A stretch of 64,000 nt of DNA from Rhizobium etli_C. Lineage in GTDB: Bacteria; Pseudomonadota; Alphaproteobacteria; Rhizobiales; Rhizobiaceae. The notes below the pieces were generated by a model. The model made no database searches, was not told the DNA's origin, and saw only the letters and a program-made list of their open reading frames with translations. Positions 9,154 through 18,047 of this stretch are shown here, one piece after another. Location: assembly GCF_014198605.1 (NCBI RefSeq), contig NZ_JACIHU010000005.1; one strand, 5' to 3'. The stretch's first letter is position 1. Each line of letters begins with the position of its first letter. The position numbers and the translations under genes were made by a program.

Positions 9154-10142
9154 TGCCGACAGTTGCACCGCTTGATCTCGACGGCCACGTTCTGGCCGTC
9201 GAATTTTTAGGTGATGTTCCCTTCTTCGCAAGCGCAAACGGCACGTTTCACCGGCTGGATGGCGGCGAGAGGGTTTGCGAGGCCCATCAGGGCATGCTCA
9301 CCGCAATCCGCGATCCCTATAGCGACAGCCTGATCTCCGGCGGCGAGGACGGCAAGGTCCTGCGCATCGCTGCCGACGGCAGCGTCAGCGAACTCGCCGC
9401 CGCGCCGCGCAAGTGGATCTCGCAGGTCGCCGCCGGCCCCCAGGGCGCCATCGCTTATTCCTACGGCAAGAGCTCACTGGTGCGCCTCGCCGACGGCACG
9501 ACCAAGGAATTTCCCGAGGAGCGCACCGTCGAAGGCATTGCCTTTGCCCCAAAAGGCCTGCGCATCGCCGCCGCCCGTTACAATGGCGTGTCGCTGCATT
9601 GGGTCGGCACGAGCGCCAAACCGGTCGATCTCGAATGGAAGGGCGCCCATACCGGCGTCACCTTCTCGCCTGACGGCAATTTTCTCGTCACCTCGATGCA
9701 GGAAAATGCCTTGCACGGCTGGAAGCTCGACAGCAAACCCGGCGCCGAGGCCCGGCACATGCGCATGACCGGCTATCCCGCCAAGGTGAAATCGCTGTCC
9801 TGGTCGGTGAAGGGCAAATGGCTCGCCTCATCAGGCGCGCCCGCCGCCATCGTCTGGCCCTTCCAGGGCAAGGACGGGCCGATGGGCAAGGCGCCGCTCG
9901 AGCTCGGCACCCGCGCCAATATCATGGCGACCTCGGTGAAATTTCATCCGCTGGAAGACATTCTTGCCATCGGCTTCATCGACGGCATGATCCTGGCCGT
10001 GCGCATCGCCGACAGCAAGGAAGCGCTGCTGCGCCGCCCCGGCAAGGGCGCGATCACCGCGATGAGCTGGAGCGCAAACGGCAAACTCCTCGCCTTTGCT
10101 TCCGAAGCCGGCGATTGCGGCGTCATCGACATTTCGGCTTGA
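9153..10142 (+). CDS. WD40-repeat protein coupled to the CobW-family GTPase
   Basis: This 329-residue protein carries degenerate WD40 repeats along its length, for example HQGMLTAIRDPYSDSLISGGEDGKVLRI near residues 45-75 and AITAMSWSANGKLLAFASEAGDCGVIDI at the end, enough for a single seven-bladed propeller. No signal peptide is visible, so it is probably a cytoplasmic interaction scaffold. Its ATG overlaps the TGA of the GTPase gene (TGATG), which implies a fixed stoichiometric relation. A partner role in metal delivery is inferred from that coupling; no catalytic residues are recognisable. Confidence 0.85.
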   Translation: MPTVAPLDLDGHVLAVEFLGDVPFFASANGTFHRLDGGERVCEAHQGMLTAIRDPYSDSLISGGEDGKVLRIAADGSVSELAAAPRKWISQVAAGPQGAIAYSYGKSSLVRLADGTTKEFPEERTVEGIAFAPKGLRIAAARYNGVSLHWVGTSAKPVDLEWKGAHTGVTFSPDGNFLVTSMQENALHGWKLDSKPGAEARHMRMTGYPAKVKSLSWSVKGKWLASSGAPAAIVWPFQGKDGPMGKAPLELGTRANIMATSVKFHPLEDILAIGFIDGMILAVRIADSKEALLRRPGKGAITAMSWSANGKLLAFASEAGDCGVIDISA

Positions 10143-10158
10143 GGCCGCGTTGCCGGCC

Positions 10159-10662
10159 ATGGACGACGCCTTGACGGAACCCGAGATCGTAACGCTCGGG
10201 CCCGACCATATGCGGGCTGCGGCGAGGATCAGGCGCGTGGCGCTTTGGCAGCGCCTGCCCTGGCTGCCGGATCTGCATACCCCTGACGAAGAAGAGCAGT
10301 ACTGGCGCATGCATCTCCTGCCGAACTGCACGATCCTCGGCGCCGCCATGGGTAACGAGCTTGTCGGCGTTATCGCCTATGGTGACGGTTGGATCGAACA
10401 GCTTTACGTTCTCCCTGATTTCCAGAATATCGGCATCGGCTCCCTGCTGCTCGGCTGCGCCCGGGAGGAGATGGATGAAATCAGGCTCTGGACGTTCCAG
10501 CGCAATAGCGGCGCCCGCGCTTTCTACGAGCGGCACGGTTTTTCCGTCGAGGAAAAGACCGATGGTCTCGACAACGAGGAAAAGGAGCCCGACGTGCTCT
10601 ATCACTGGCGCCGGCTTCCGGAGCTGACGCCTGGCCTACAACCGTCTGATCCAGGGCCGTAG
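10159..10662 (+). CDS. GNAT-family N-acetyltransferase
   Basis: This 167-residue acetyltransferase shows the acetyl-CoA-binding motif A as LYVLPDFQNIGIGSLLLGCA and motif B as TFQRNSGARAFYERHGF, close to the end. The acceptor substrate is unknown. The start is uncertain: ATG at 10159 is listed, but an in-frame TTG at 10150 is better spaced from the GAGG at 10141-10144. It begins 16 bases after the WD40 stop on the same strand and may be the third gene of that transcript. Confidence 0.82.
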   Translation: MDDALTEPEIVTLGPDHMRAAARIRRVALWQRLPWLPDLHTPDEEEQYWRMHLLPNCTILGAAMGNELVGVIAYGDGWIEQLYVLPDFQNIGIGSLLLGCAREEMDEIRLWTFQRNSGARAFYERHGFSVEEKTDGLDNEEKEPDVLYHWRRLPELTPGLQPSDPGP

Positions 10663-10750
10663 AACATCGGACTTGCCAAATGCCTTAGCCAGGCGAAACA
10701 TGAACCGCGCGCAGCAAGTGGCTGCGCTGTCGCTGACAGAGGAAGCGGGA

Positions 10751-11569
10751 ATGCCGAAATCGACCGGCCTCGGTTTGGCCGAACAACAGCCGCCGTCCCC
10801 GGACAATGCCTCCGTCTGGGCGGTGATCCGCGCCGAGGCGGCCGAACTTGCCGTGCGCGAGCCGATCTTGCGACGGCTGCTGGCCACAGAGGTAACGGAT
10901 GCCATCGGCAACAATGAGATCATCGCCCGGGTGCTGGCGGCGCGGCTTTCGGTAACGCAGGTGGAAACAGGCAATCTGTTCGATCTTATCCTCTCCACCC
11001 TCACCGACGATATCATGCGCAAGATCGAGGCCGATCTCGCAGCCGTGCGCGAGCGCGACCCGGCCTGCACGACGTTCCTGCACGCGCTCCTCAACCTTAA
11101 GGGTTTTCATGCGCTGCAGACGCACCGCATCGCCCACGCGCTCTGGAACGCCGGCCGGCCGGAAATCGCCACCTGGCTCGCCAATCTTGCCTCGCTGGTC
11201 TTCGGCCCGGATATCCATCCGGCCGCACGGATCGGCGCTTCCATCATGCTCGATCATGGCTCGGGCATCGTCATCGGCGAAACCGCAGTGATCGAGGATG
11301 AAGTATCGATCCTGCAGGGCGTGACGCTCGGCGGCACCGGCAAGGAAACCGGCGACCGCCACCCGAAGATCCGCCACGGCGTGATGATCGGCGCCGGCGC
11401 CAAGATCCTCGGCAATATCGAAATCGGAGCCTTCAGCAAGATCGCCGCCGGCAGCGTCGTGCTAAAAGCGGTTCCCGAACATTGCACGGTCGCCGGCGTG
11501 CCGGCCACCGTCGTGCGCATTCACCGCGCTGATGAAATCCCGGCCGAAACGATGGATCAGAATATCTAG
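10751..11569 (+). CDS. cysE: serine O-acetyltransferase
   Basis: This enzyme makes O-acetyl-L-serine from serine and acetyl-CoA, the first step of cysteine synthesis. The N-terminal helical domain (WAVIRAEAAELAVREPILRR) and the C-terminal left-handed beta-helix with hexapeptide repeats are both present, including the active-site region HPAARIGASIMLDHGSGIVI and GGTGKETGDRHPKI. The start at 10751 is preferred because GAGG lies about eight bases upstream; in-frame ATGs at 10673 and 10700 would give longer proteins. The gene stands alone, convergent with the diguanylate cyclase gene with only about 12 bases between stops. Feedback inhibition by cysteine is known for the family. Confidence 0.92.
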   Translation: MPKSTGLGLAEQQPPSPDNASVWAVIRAEAAELAVREPILRRLLATEVTDAIGNNEIIARVLAARLSVTQVETGNLFDLILSTLTDDIMRKIEADLAAVRERDPACTTFLHALLNLKGFHALQTHRIAHALWNAGRPEIATWLANLASLVFGPDIHPAARIGASIMLDHGSGIVIGETAVIEDEVSILQGVTLGGTGKETGDRHPKIRHGVMIGAGAKILGNIEIGAFSKIAAGSVVLKAVPEHCTVAGVPATVVRIHRADEIPAETMDQNI

Positions 11570-11581
11570 CTAGATGTTTAG

Positions 11582-12738
11582 CTACGCCGCCTGCTGACCT
11601 TCCCAGAAGGTTTCGACGCGGTTGCGGCCTTCGCGCTTTGAGCGATAGAGCGCTTCGTCCGCCTTGTGAACCAACCGCTCGAAATCCCCGTCGCTTTGTG
11701 CGCGCGTGGCGACACCGATGCTCAGCGTCGGAAAGACGGCCAGATCCGGCCGTTGCATGACGGTGGCTGCGAAAGTGAGACGAATGCGCTCGGCGATCGC
11801 TACCGCCTCTTCTTGGGAAGCCTTTTTCAGCACCGCCAGGAACTCATCGCCGCCTTGCCGGGCGAGCAGATCATGGGGCTGCAAGATGTTTCTCGAAACA
11901 TTGACAAAGAGCCGCAGGATCTCGTCGCCGGCGGCATGGCCGTGCCGGTCGTTCAGCTGCTTGAAATGGTCGATATCGATGATCAGCAGCGAAACCGGCT
12001 GGGAGCCGAGAGCGGGCAGACGCTGGGCAAGTCCCCCGCGATTGAGGGCACCGGTCAGCGGATCGTGATGGGCGAGTTCGGTCAGCTGATTTCGGCTGCG
12101 CTCGGCCGCCATCAGCACCATCGCCATGCGCGCAGCATGATGAAGGCGACGGCCGACACCGCCATCCAGCTATGAGCCGCGCTGGCGCCGAAAGGATCCG
12201 GCCCGCCGATCTCGCCGGTTGCCGCAAGAATGCTGCGCGCGGCAAAAATCATCGCTGTGCAAATGTAAAGACCGACAAGCAGGGCTGCCGAATACAGACT
12301 TTCGCGCCGGACGATGCTGACAGCTTCCCTCGCAATGGCAAGATCGCAGAGGCAGCAGATGACGGAGACATAGAGGAGCCTTGCCGATACCGCGGTGGGG
12401 TCGCTGACGATAAGCACGACAGGCACGCTGACGAGGAGGATCGCAAGCCAGAAATAGCGCTGGTCGAGACCCCGTCCGGAAAAGATGCGCACGGCAAAGA
12501 ACATCAGCATGTAGCCGGCGATGGTGACGATATTCCCGCCGTCGACCGAAACCGAATAGGGAACGATACCGCGCAGCGCGACGAGGAAGGATCCGACGCC
12601 GACAAGCAGGTTGCTTAAACCCCAGCAGAGCGGCCACCTGTCGAAGCGGCCAGTGGCATAGGCTGCAAGTTGGAGAATGCCCAGCACGAAACAGCTCACG
12701 GCAACAATGAAATAGATCGACCTGAGATCCAGCAGCAT
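11582..12738 (-). pseudogene. membrane-anchored diguanylate cyclase (GGDEF), split by a frameshift
   Basis: Two overlapping reading frames together make one usual membrane-GGDEF protein of about 385 residues. The first (12738 down to 12112, 208 codons) has six or seven hydrophobic helices and then leaves frame, ending in AWRWC. The second (from 12127 down to 11582, 181 codons) begins inside what should be the linker helix and carries the whole cyclase domain: DPLTGALNRGG, IDIDHFKQLNDRHGHAAGD and GGDEF, so the catalytic site is intact. The inhibitory RxxD site is absent (Q replaces R). The break lies in an alternating GC run near 12128-12133; removing one GC pair or adding one base rejoins the frames. 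It may be a real mutation, a sequencing error, or two coupled genes. Confidence 0.75.
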
Positions 12739-12828
12739 GACGCTTTCCCGAAATTCTCGCGGACCCTACAGGAAGCCTTTTGCGGTTTGATTGGAGGCTT
12801 TGCTAAAAATTTATCGATCGCCGTTTTT

Positions 12829-13851
12829 TCAAGCGGCCCGCACCGCGCCGATGATATCCGCCAGCAGGCCGTGCAGCAGATCCCTGTAGCCGCTTCGCGC
12901 CGAGGGGCCGCTCTCCTCGGAAGTCATGACGACCGTCAGATCGAGCGACGGCACGATATAGAGCATCTGACCGCCATAGCCCCAGGCAAAATGCACCTGC
13001 TCGCCGCCGATCTGCCGGGTGAACCAGCCATAGCCATATTCATCGCCGGAGAAGCGTGAGTTGGTCCGATGCTGCCATGACTGGGAGATCCAGTCCCCGG
13101 GCACGACCTGGAGGCCTTCGGCGGTCTTGCCGCCGTTGCGATAGAGTTCGCCGAAGGCAAGCAAGGACCGCGCTGTCATCGCCATCTGATTGCCGCCGAG
13201 ATAGATGCCCTGCGGATCCTGCTCCCATGCGCCGATGCGAAAACCCTCGACCGGGCCGAGCCAATCGCGCGCCAACGCCAGCGTCGAGCGGCGGCCGACC
13301 CTGGTGAGAATGGCCGAAAGCAGATGCGTGGATGCGGTGGAATAGAGCATTTCGCCGCCGGGCCGATCGACGAAAGGCTGCGAAAGCGCAAAACGCACCC
13401 AGTTGCGCGAGGAGACCCAGCGGCCGTAATTCGGTCCGGACATGCGATCGAGCCCCGTCTGCATGGAGAGAAGATTGCCGATCGTGATGTCGTTGAGACG
13501 CGGATCCGGTGTTTCAGGCAGATCGGCTTTCAGGATCGGCGCGATCTTCTGATCGGGTCCCTCAAGCAGGCCTTTGCCGATAGCGATACCGACAAGCGCC
13601 GAAACGATCGCTTTCGAAGCGGATTTGATATTGGTCGATTCCGCCGGAGAATGCCCGCGGAAGCCGCGTTCGGCAAGCACGCGTCCGCCGCGCGCGACGA
13701 TCACGGTTTTGAGCGGCCGCATCGCCGGGTCGCTGGCCGCCCGATCGAGACGCGGACCAAGCCCGGTGACGGCGCGGGCCGTGCTCTGGGCGGCAGCCGC
13801 TGCGGCAAGCGACAGAAAAAAGAAAAACAGCAACGAGAGAGCGCGGACCAT
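12829..13851 (-). CDS. exported serine hydrolase (beta-lactamase class C / DD-peptidase family)
   Basis: This 340-residue protein has an N-terminal signal peptide (MVRALSLLFFFF..LAAAAAAQ) and a beta-lactamase/transpeptidase-like domain. The catalytic SxxK is in IKSASKAIVSALVG, a YST motif stands where class C enzymes have YxN, and WGYGGQMLYIVP near the end is in the position of the third motif. It probably acts on peptidoglycan fragments, esters or peptides in the periplasm; true beta-lactamase activity is not implied. The ATG at 13851 is used because the signal peptide begins there. The gene stands alone on the minus strand. Confidence 0.82.
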   Translation of the reverse strand: MVRALSLLFFFFLSLAAAAAAQSTARAVTGLGPRLDRAASDPAMRPLKTVIVARGGRVLAERGFRGHSPAESTNIKSASKAIVSALVGIAIGKGLLEGPDQKIAPILKADLPETPDPRLNDITIGNLLSMQTGLDRMSGPNYGRWVSSRNWVRFALSQPFVDRPGGEMLYSTASTHLLSAILTRVGRRSTLALARDWLGPVEGFRIGAWEQDPQGIYLGGNQMAMTARSLLAFGELYRNGGKTAEGLQVVPGDWISQSWQHRTNSRFSGDEYGYGWFTRQIGGEQVHFAWGYGGQMLYIVPSLDLTVVMTSEESGPSARSGYRDLLHGLLADIIGAVRAA

Positions 13852-14034
13852 GCGGGCAAGATAAGGTATCGCCGCGACAGGGTCGCGGGCCGACCGCATT
13901 TTTCACGCGATTGTGTTGGCCTCGGCGGAAGACAATCCGCGCCACGACCACGGCAGGCCCGCCTGCCTGCATGGTCAAGCGGCGCGGATATTGCCGGCCG
14001 GAGGAAGGATGTCCGACCCCGGCCAGCCGATGGG

Positions 14035-14625
14035 TTAGGCGGCGCGGCGAACCGGCGCGCCGGCCAGCATGCGCCCGGACGGGACGATCATGCCGGCCGC
14101 GCCGTCAAGCCAGCCTTCCGTAAGCTCGAGCGCAAGAAAGCGCGAGCGTTCGAACGGACCCGGCATGACGAGATGGCGAGCCTTTTCGGCAAAGAAGCCG
14201 AAACGCTCGTAATAGGCGGCGTCGCCGACGAGCAGGACGGCGCCATGGCCGCGGTTCTTTGCTTCGAGGATCGCCGCGCGCATCAGCGCCGCGCCGATGC
14301 CCTTGCCGCCGTGACGGGAATCGACGGCGAGCGGACCGAGCAGCAGCGCATTAATCGGCGTGCCTGCATCGTTGACGCCGGCCTCGATGTTCCAGAGCCG
14401 CACCGTGCCGATGACATGACCGTCGCGGTCACGCGCGACCAGCGCCAGGCCCTCGGCCGGAACACGGTTGCGGCGGATCTTCTCCGACGACTTCTTGCGG
14501 CGATCCGGCCCCATGACGCGGTCGAGCAGGTTTTCACGGGCAACGACATCCGAGGGATTTTCGGCGTCGATGGCGAAGGTGGTGGGCGCAAAGAATGCGC
14601 GGACAGAATCAAGAACAGCGGCCAT
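14035..14625 (-). CDS. GNAT-family N-acetyltransferase (YhbS-like)
   Basis: This 196-residue acetyltransferase has the acetyl-CoA site LGPLAVDSRHGGKGIGAALMRAAI and the following GDAAYYERFGF strand, matching YhbS-type members. GGGAGG precedes the ATG at 14625. It lies 94 bases downstream of the ornithine decarboxylase gene on the same strand, so a link to polyamine metabolism, such as polyamine or amino-acid acetylation, is possible but is inferred only from position. Confidence 0.83.
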   Translation of the reverse strand: MAAVLDSVRAFFAPTTFAIDAENPSDVVARENLLDRVMGPDRRKKSSEKIRRNRVPAEGLALVARDRDGHVIGTVRLWNIEAGVNDAGTPINALLLGPLAVDSRHGGKGIGAALMRAAILEAKNRGHGAVLLVGDAAYYERFGFFAEKARHLVMPGPFERSRFLALELTEGWLDGAAGMIVPSGRMLAGAPVRRAA

Positions 14626-14719
14626 CTTGGCCTCCCGTACCCAATACCGTTATCAGCGGCGATGAAGGAAAATTGTGAAGTTGCCGCCCCGGCTGGTTAC
14701 GGGGCCGGCGGAAACGACC

Positions 14720-15853
14720 TTAGATGACGTAGGCCTTCAGCGGCTCGAAACCGTTGAAAGCGACCGCCGAATAGGTCGTCGTATAGGCGCCGGTGCCTTC
14801 GATCAGGACCTCGTCGCCGATCGAAAGGGAGATCGGCAGCGGATAGAGGTTCTTCTCGTAGAGCACGTCGGCCGAATCGCAGGTCGGGCCGGCGATGACG
14901 CAGGGCTCCATCTCGTCGCCGTCGTGCTCCGTGCGGATCGGATAGCGGATGGCTTCGTCCATCGTCTCGGCGAGACCGCCGAACTTGCCGATGTCGAGGA
15001 AGACCCAGCGGGCATCGTCATTGTCCGACTTCTTCGAAATCAGAACGACTTCAGCCTTGATGACGCCGGCATTGCCGACCATGCCGCGGCCCGGCTCGAT
15101 GATCGTCTGCGGGATCTGGTTGCCGAAATGCGTGCGCAGCGCCTGGTAGATCGACTTGCCGTAAGCTTCTGCGGACGGAACGTCGCGCAGATACTTGGTC
15201 GGGAAGCCGCCGCCCATGTTGACCATCTGCAGGTGGATGCCCTGCTTGGCAAGCGATACGAAGACGCGCTTGGCATCGGCGAGTGCCGAATCCCAGGCAT
15301 CGACCTTGGTCATCTGCGAACCGACATGGAACGAGACGCCGTAGGACTGCAGTCCGAGCTGATGGGCGTAAACGAGAACGTCGACGGCCATCTGCGGAAC
15401 GCAGCCGAACTTGCGCGACAGCGGCCATTCGGCGCCTTCGCCATCGGTCAGCACGCGGCAGAAGACGCGGGCGCCGGGAGCGGCGCGCGAGATCTTCTCG
15501 ACTTCCTCGTGGCTGTCGACCGCAAAGAGGCTGACGCCGAGCGCATGCGCGCGGGCGACGTCGCGTTCCTTCTTGATCGTGTTGCCGAAGGAGATGCGGG
15601 CAGCGGTCGCGCCGGCTTCGAGCGCCATTTCGATTTCGGCAACGGATGCGCAATCGAAATTGGAGCCGAGGCCTGCGAGCAGCTTCAGCACCTCAGGGGC
15701 CGGGTTGGCCTTGACGGCGTAGTAGATGGCGCTGTCCGGCATCGCGTGACGGAAGGCGTGGAAATTGTCGCGAACGACATCGAGGTCAACCACGAGGCAG
15801 GGACCGTCGGGACGTCGGGTTGCGAGAAAGTCGCGGATGCGCTGGGTGGTCAT
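14720..15853 (-). CDS. ornithine/lysine decarboxylase (PLP fold type III)
   Basis: This 377-residue enzyme decarboxylates L-ornithine to putrescine (some relatives also use lysine) and is of the eukaryote-like alanine-racemase-fold type, not the large E. coli SpeC type. The PLP lysine is Lys48 in YYAVKANP, SFHVGSQ contains His177, the phosphate-binding EPGRGMVG is at 253-260, and GPTCDSAD supplies Cys325 and the substrate aspartate at the dimer interface. The ATG at 15853 gives the usual family length; the frame stays open upstream to 16060, but that part is leader RNA. A long structured leader (next entry) is the probable control point. Confidence 0.93.
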   Translation of the reverse strand: MTTQRIRDFLATRRPDGPCLVVDLDVVRDNFHAFRHAMPDSAIYYAVKANPAPEVLKLLAGLGSNFDCASVAEIEMALEAGATAARISFGNTIKKERDVARAHALGVSLFAVDSHEEVEKISRAAPGARVFCRVLTDGEGAEWPLSRKFGCVPQMAVDVLVYAHQLGLQSYGVSFHVGSQMTKVDAWDSALADAKRVFVSLAKQGIHLQMVNMGGGFPTKYLRDVPSAEAYGKSIYQALRTHFGNQIPQTIIEPGRGMVGNAGVIKAEVVLISKKSDNDDARWVFLDIGKFGGLAETMDEAIRYPIRTEHDGDEMEPCVIAGPTCDSADVLYEKNLYPLPISLSIGDEVLIEGTGAYTTTYSAVAFNGFEPLKAYVI

Positions 15854-15879
15854 ATCGATTCCCTCTTCCAATTCCAGAG

Positions 15880-16247
15880 CTCCGGCATGAACCGGAGGAC
15901 AAAGGGCATACGAGACCTCGCATTGGAACCAGCCGGTGGAGACCCCGGAACCATAGCAAGCGCTCGATGCGCGGATAGTGAACCAACGCCGCGGACGCGG
16001 TGTAAGTTCGGCTTTGTCTGCCATGGATTGGAGGGAGAATCCCAACCGCACTTCCGGCAATGATGGTGTGCCTCTTCAGTAACCCCCGCTGATGGAAAGC
16101 AGGGAGAGAACAAAAAGGCCCGCACCGTCGTTGCTTCAGGCGTCCTCGCATTTTCCGGTTGGCCGGAATAGCGACTGGAGGGGTTAATTCCAGGTACCTT
16201 ACCGATTTCCTCACCAATTCGAGGGTTCGGCGGACACCCATGGGCAC
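15880..16247 (-). ncRNA. speF-type 5' leader of the ornithine decarboxylase gene
   Basis: About 400 bases precede the decarboxylase start. An RNA motif called speF is known upstream of ornithine decarboxylase genes in Rhizobiales and related alphaproteobacteria, and this leader has the right gene, orientation and length. I assign it from context plus the general look of the region (for example the blocks around 16140-16200); I could not align it to the covariance model, so the edges are approximate. Open frames run through the leader in all three minus-strand phases, including one that ends in an ATGA overlap with the decarboxylase start at 15850-15853, so a translated leader peptide is an alternative mechanism. 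Confidence 0.6.
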
Positions 16248-16300
16248 GTGCGACTTTGGGCTGAGGTGGAAATAAGAATATTCGCCTTCACAATCAAGCG

Positions 16301-16368
16301 TTTTTTTGATCTGGAGGTCAAAAAAATAATTGAACAGGTCGGGCCAATTTGTTCAATGTTTCGAAACA
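16301..16368. promoter_or_regulatory. three consecutive inverted repeats upstream of the LysR-family gene
   Basis: Three dyads lie end to end in the divergent promoter region. The first has arms TTTTTTTGA (16301-16309) and TCAAAAAAA (16318-16326). The second has arms ATTGAACA (16329-16336) and TGTTCAAT (16350-16357). The third is the 12-base palindrome TGTTTCGAAACA (16357-16368). They end 15 bases before the LysR start and are candidate autoregulatory operators. Confidence 0.5.
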
Positions 16369-16383
16369 GCTTGGGGAAGCGCC

Positions 16384-17277
16384 ATGGACACTCTGACCCG
16401 CATACGCGCCTTCATCGATGTCGTCGAGGCCGAAGGCTTTTCCGCCGCCGCACGGCGCACCGGCCGATCGAAGGCGCTGCTTTCCAAATATGTGCGCGAA
16501 CTGGAAGACGAACTCGGCGCTCTGCTGCTCAACCGCACCACCCGCCAGTTCTCGATGACCGAGGCCGGCCACACCTATTATCGCAGCGCCTCCGACATTC
16601 TGAAGGAGATCGACAACCTTGCCGATCTCGTACGCGAAAACAATGCACAGCTGAAGGGACGGCTGCGCATCTCCGTCCCCCGCACCTTCGTCGACGCCGA
16701 CGTCGGCCAGTCGCTGATCGATTTTGCCGCCGAGAACCCGGACCTTTCGCTGGAGATCGCCGCCGACGACCGATTCGTCGACCTGATCGAGGAAGGCTTC
16801 GACGTGGCGATCCGGATTTCCAAGCTCGAAGATTCCGGCATGATCGCCCGCAAGATCTCCGATTTCCGCGTCCATCTCTGCGCCACCCCGGATTTTATCG
16901 AGCGTCATCCCGATCTTGAGCATCCGAGCGACATCTCCAATGTCCCCTTCCTCGTCGATACCAATTCGCGCACCCAGGGGAGCATTCGCTTCTACAACCC
17001 CGACAACACCACCTTCACCGTCGCCGTCTCCGGGCCGATAGAGGTCAACAGTCCGCATGCGACATTGCGCGCCGCCCTCGCCGGCATCGGCATTGCTCTT
17101 ATCCCCGATTTCGTCGCCCGCAAGCCGATCGAGAGCGGTGAACTGCTGACGCTGTTTAACGATTACATCCCGACCGACCGCGGCATCTATGCCGTCTACC
17201 CGCACCGGCGCTACCTGCCGGCCAAGGTGAGGATCTTCGTCGACTACCTGCACAACTGGTTCAAGAAGCATCCGTGA
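16384..17277 (+). CDS. LysR-family transcriptional regulator
   Basis: This 297-residue regulator has an N-terminal winged helix (TRIRAFIDVVEAEGFSAAARRTGRSKALLSKYVRELEDEL, residues 4-43) followed by the substrate-binding domain from about residue 92. The HTH pattern resembles the CrgA/PecT subgroup. GGGGAAG precedes the ATG at 16384, which is preferred over an earlier in-frame start. It is divergent from the ornithine decarboxylase transcript and upstream of the DUF1007 gene, so either could be a target; neither link is shown by sequence. Confidence 0.88.
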   Translation: MDTLTRIRAFIDVVEAEGFSAAARRTGRSKALLSKYVRELEDELGALLLNRTTRQFSMTEAGHTYYRSASDILKEIDNLADLVRENNAQLKGRLRISVPRTFVDADVGQSLIDFAAENPDLSLEIAADDRFVDLIEEGFDVAIRISKLEDSGMIARKISDFRVHLCATPDFIERHPDLEHPSDISNVPFLVDTNSRTQGSIRFYNPDNTTFTVAVSGPIEVNSPHATLRAALAGIGIALIPDFVARKPIESGELLTLFNDYIPTDRGIYAVYPHRRYLPAKVRIFVDYLHNWFKKHP

Positions 17278-17405
17278 GGCTGCGCCGAAAGACCTGCCAG
17301 ACTGGGCGAACGGACGTCGACAATCGGCATCGGCCGCAAGCCGGTCCCAATTCCGTCCCAATTTCTGGCAAGAACTCGGGTCGAGCGAATAAGGCAGCGG
17401 GACGC

Positions 17406-18047
17406 ATGAAAAAATCCATACCATTGATAGCCGCGCTTCTTTCGCTGGCGCCGGCCGCCGCCCTTGCGCATCCGCATATCTTCGTGGAAGCGCGGCTCGA
17501 AGTCGTCGCCGGCGCCGACGGCAGCATCGAGGAACTGCGCAATGTCTGGCGCTTCGACGAGGTCTTCTCCTCCTCGGTCGTCATGGATTTCGACAAGAAC
17601 ACCGATCTGAAGCTGGAGCCGAACGAACTCGCGCAGGTCGGGAAAACGGTGAAGCAGTCGCTTGCCGATTACGACTACTACATGAATCTGACGGTCGACG
17701 GAAAGACCGTCACCGTCCAGAAGCCCGACATCATCCATGTCGATTACAAGGATGGCCAGCTGCTGATGTTCTTCGCGGTGAAGCCGGCGGAGAAGATGCC
17801 GCTCAAGGGCAGGCTGAGCTTCGGCGTCTACGACCCGACGCTTTATACTTCGATCGATTTTCCGACCGACGCCGAACTCTCAATCGTCGGCGACGGCTTC
17901 AAGGCCTGCAAGCACCAGGTGGTGAGGCCCGATGCCGACCAGGTGATCTCGCAGAACAAGCAGTCGCTGACCGACGCCTTCTTCAATGATCCCACCGGCA
18001 CCAACATGTCCAAGCTCTTCGCCACCCGGCTGGAGGTTACATGCTGA
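17406..18047 (+). CDS. DUF1007-family exported protein, partner of the nickel/cobalt transporter
   Basis: This 213-residue protein has a clear signal peptide (MKKSIPLIAALLSLAPAAALA) followed by HPHIFVEARLEV, the histidine-containing start that marks DUF1007. The family is almost always found next to NicO/RcnA-type permeases and is thought to bind or present metal in the periplasm. Here its last codons overlap the start of such a permease by seven bases. The ATG at 17406 is set by the signal peptide. Metal specificity is not known. Confidence 0.87.
   Translation: MKKSIPLIAALLSLAPAAALAHPHIFVEARLEVVAGADGSIEELRNVWRFDEVFSSSVVMDFDKNTDLKLEPNELAQVGKTVKQSLADYDYYMNLTVDGKTVTVQKPDIIHVDYKDGQLLMFFAVKPAEKMPLKGRLSFGVYDPTLYTSIDFPTDAELSIVGDGFKACKHQVVRPDADQVISQNKQSLTDAFFNDPTGTNMSKLFATRLEVTC

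Noticed and set aside
15854..16060. In-frame upstream extension of ornithine decarboxylase by 69 residues
   Set aside because: The extension has no homology to the fold, and the region is the leader RNA; the ATG at 15853 gives the normal family length.
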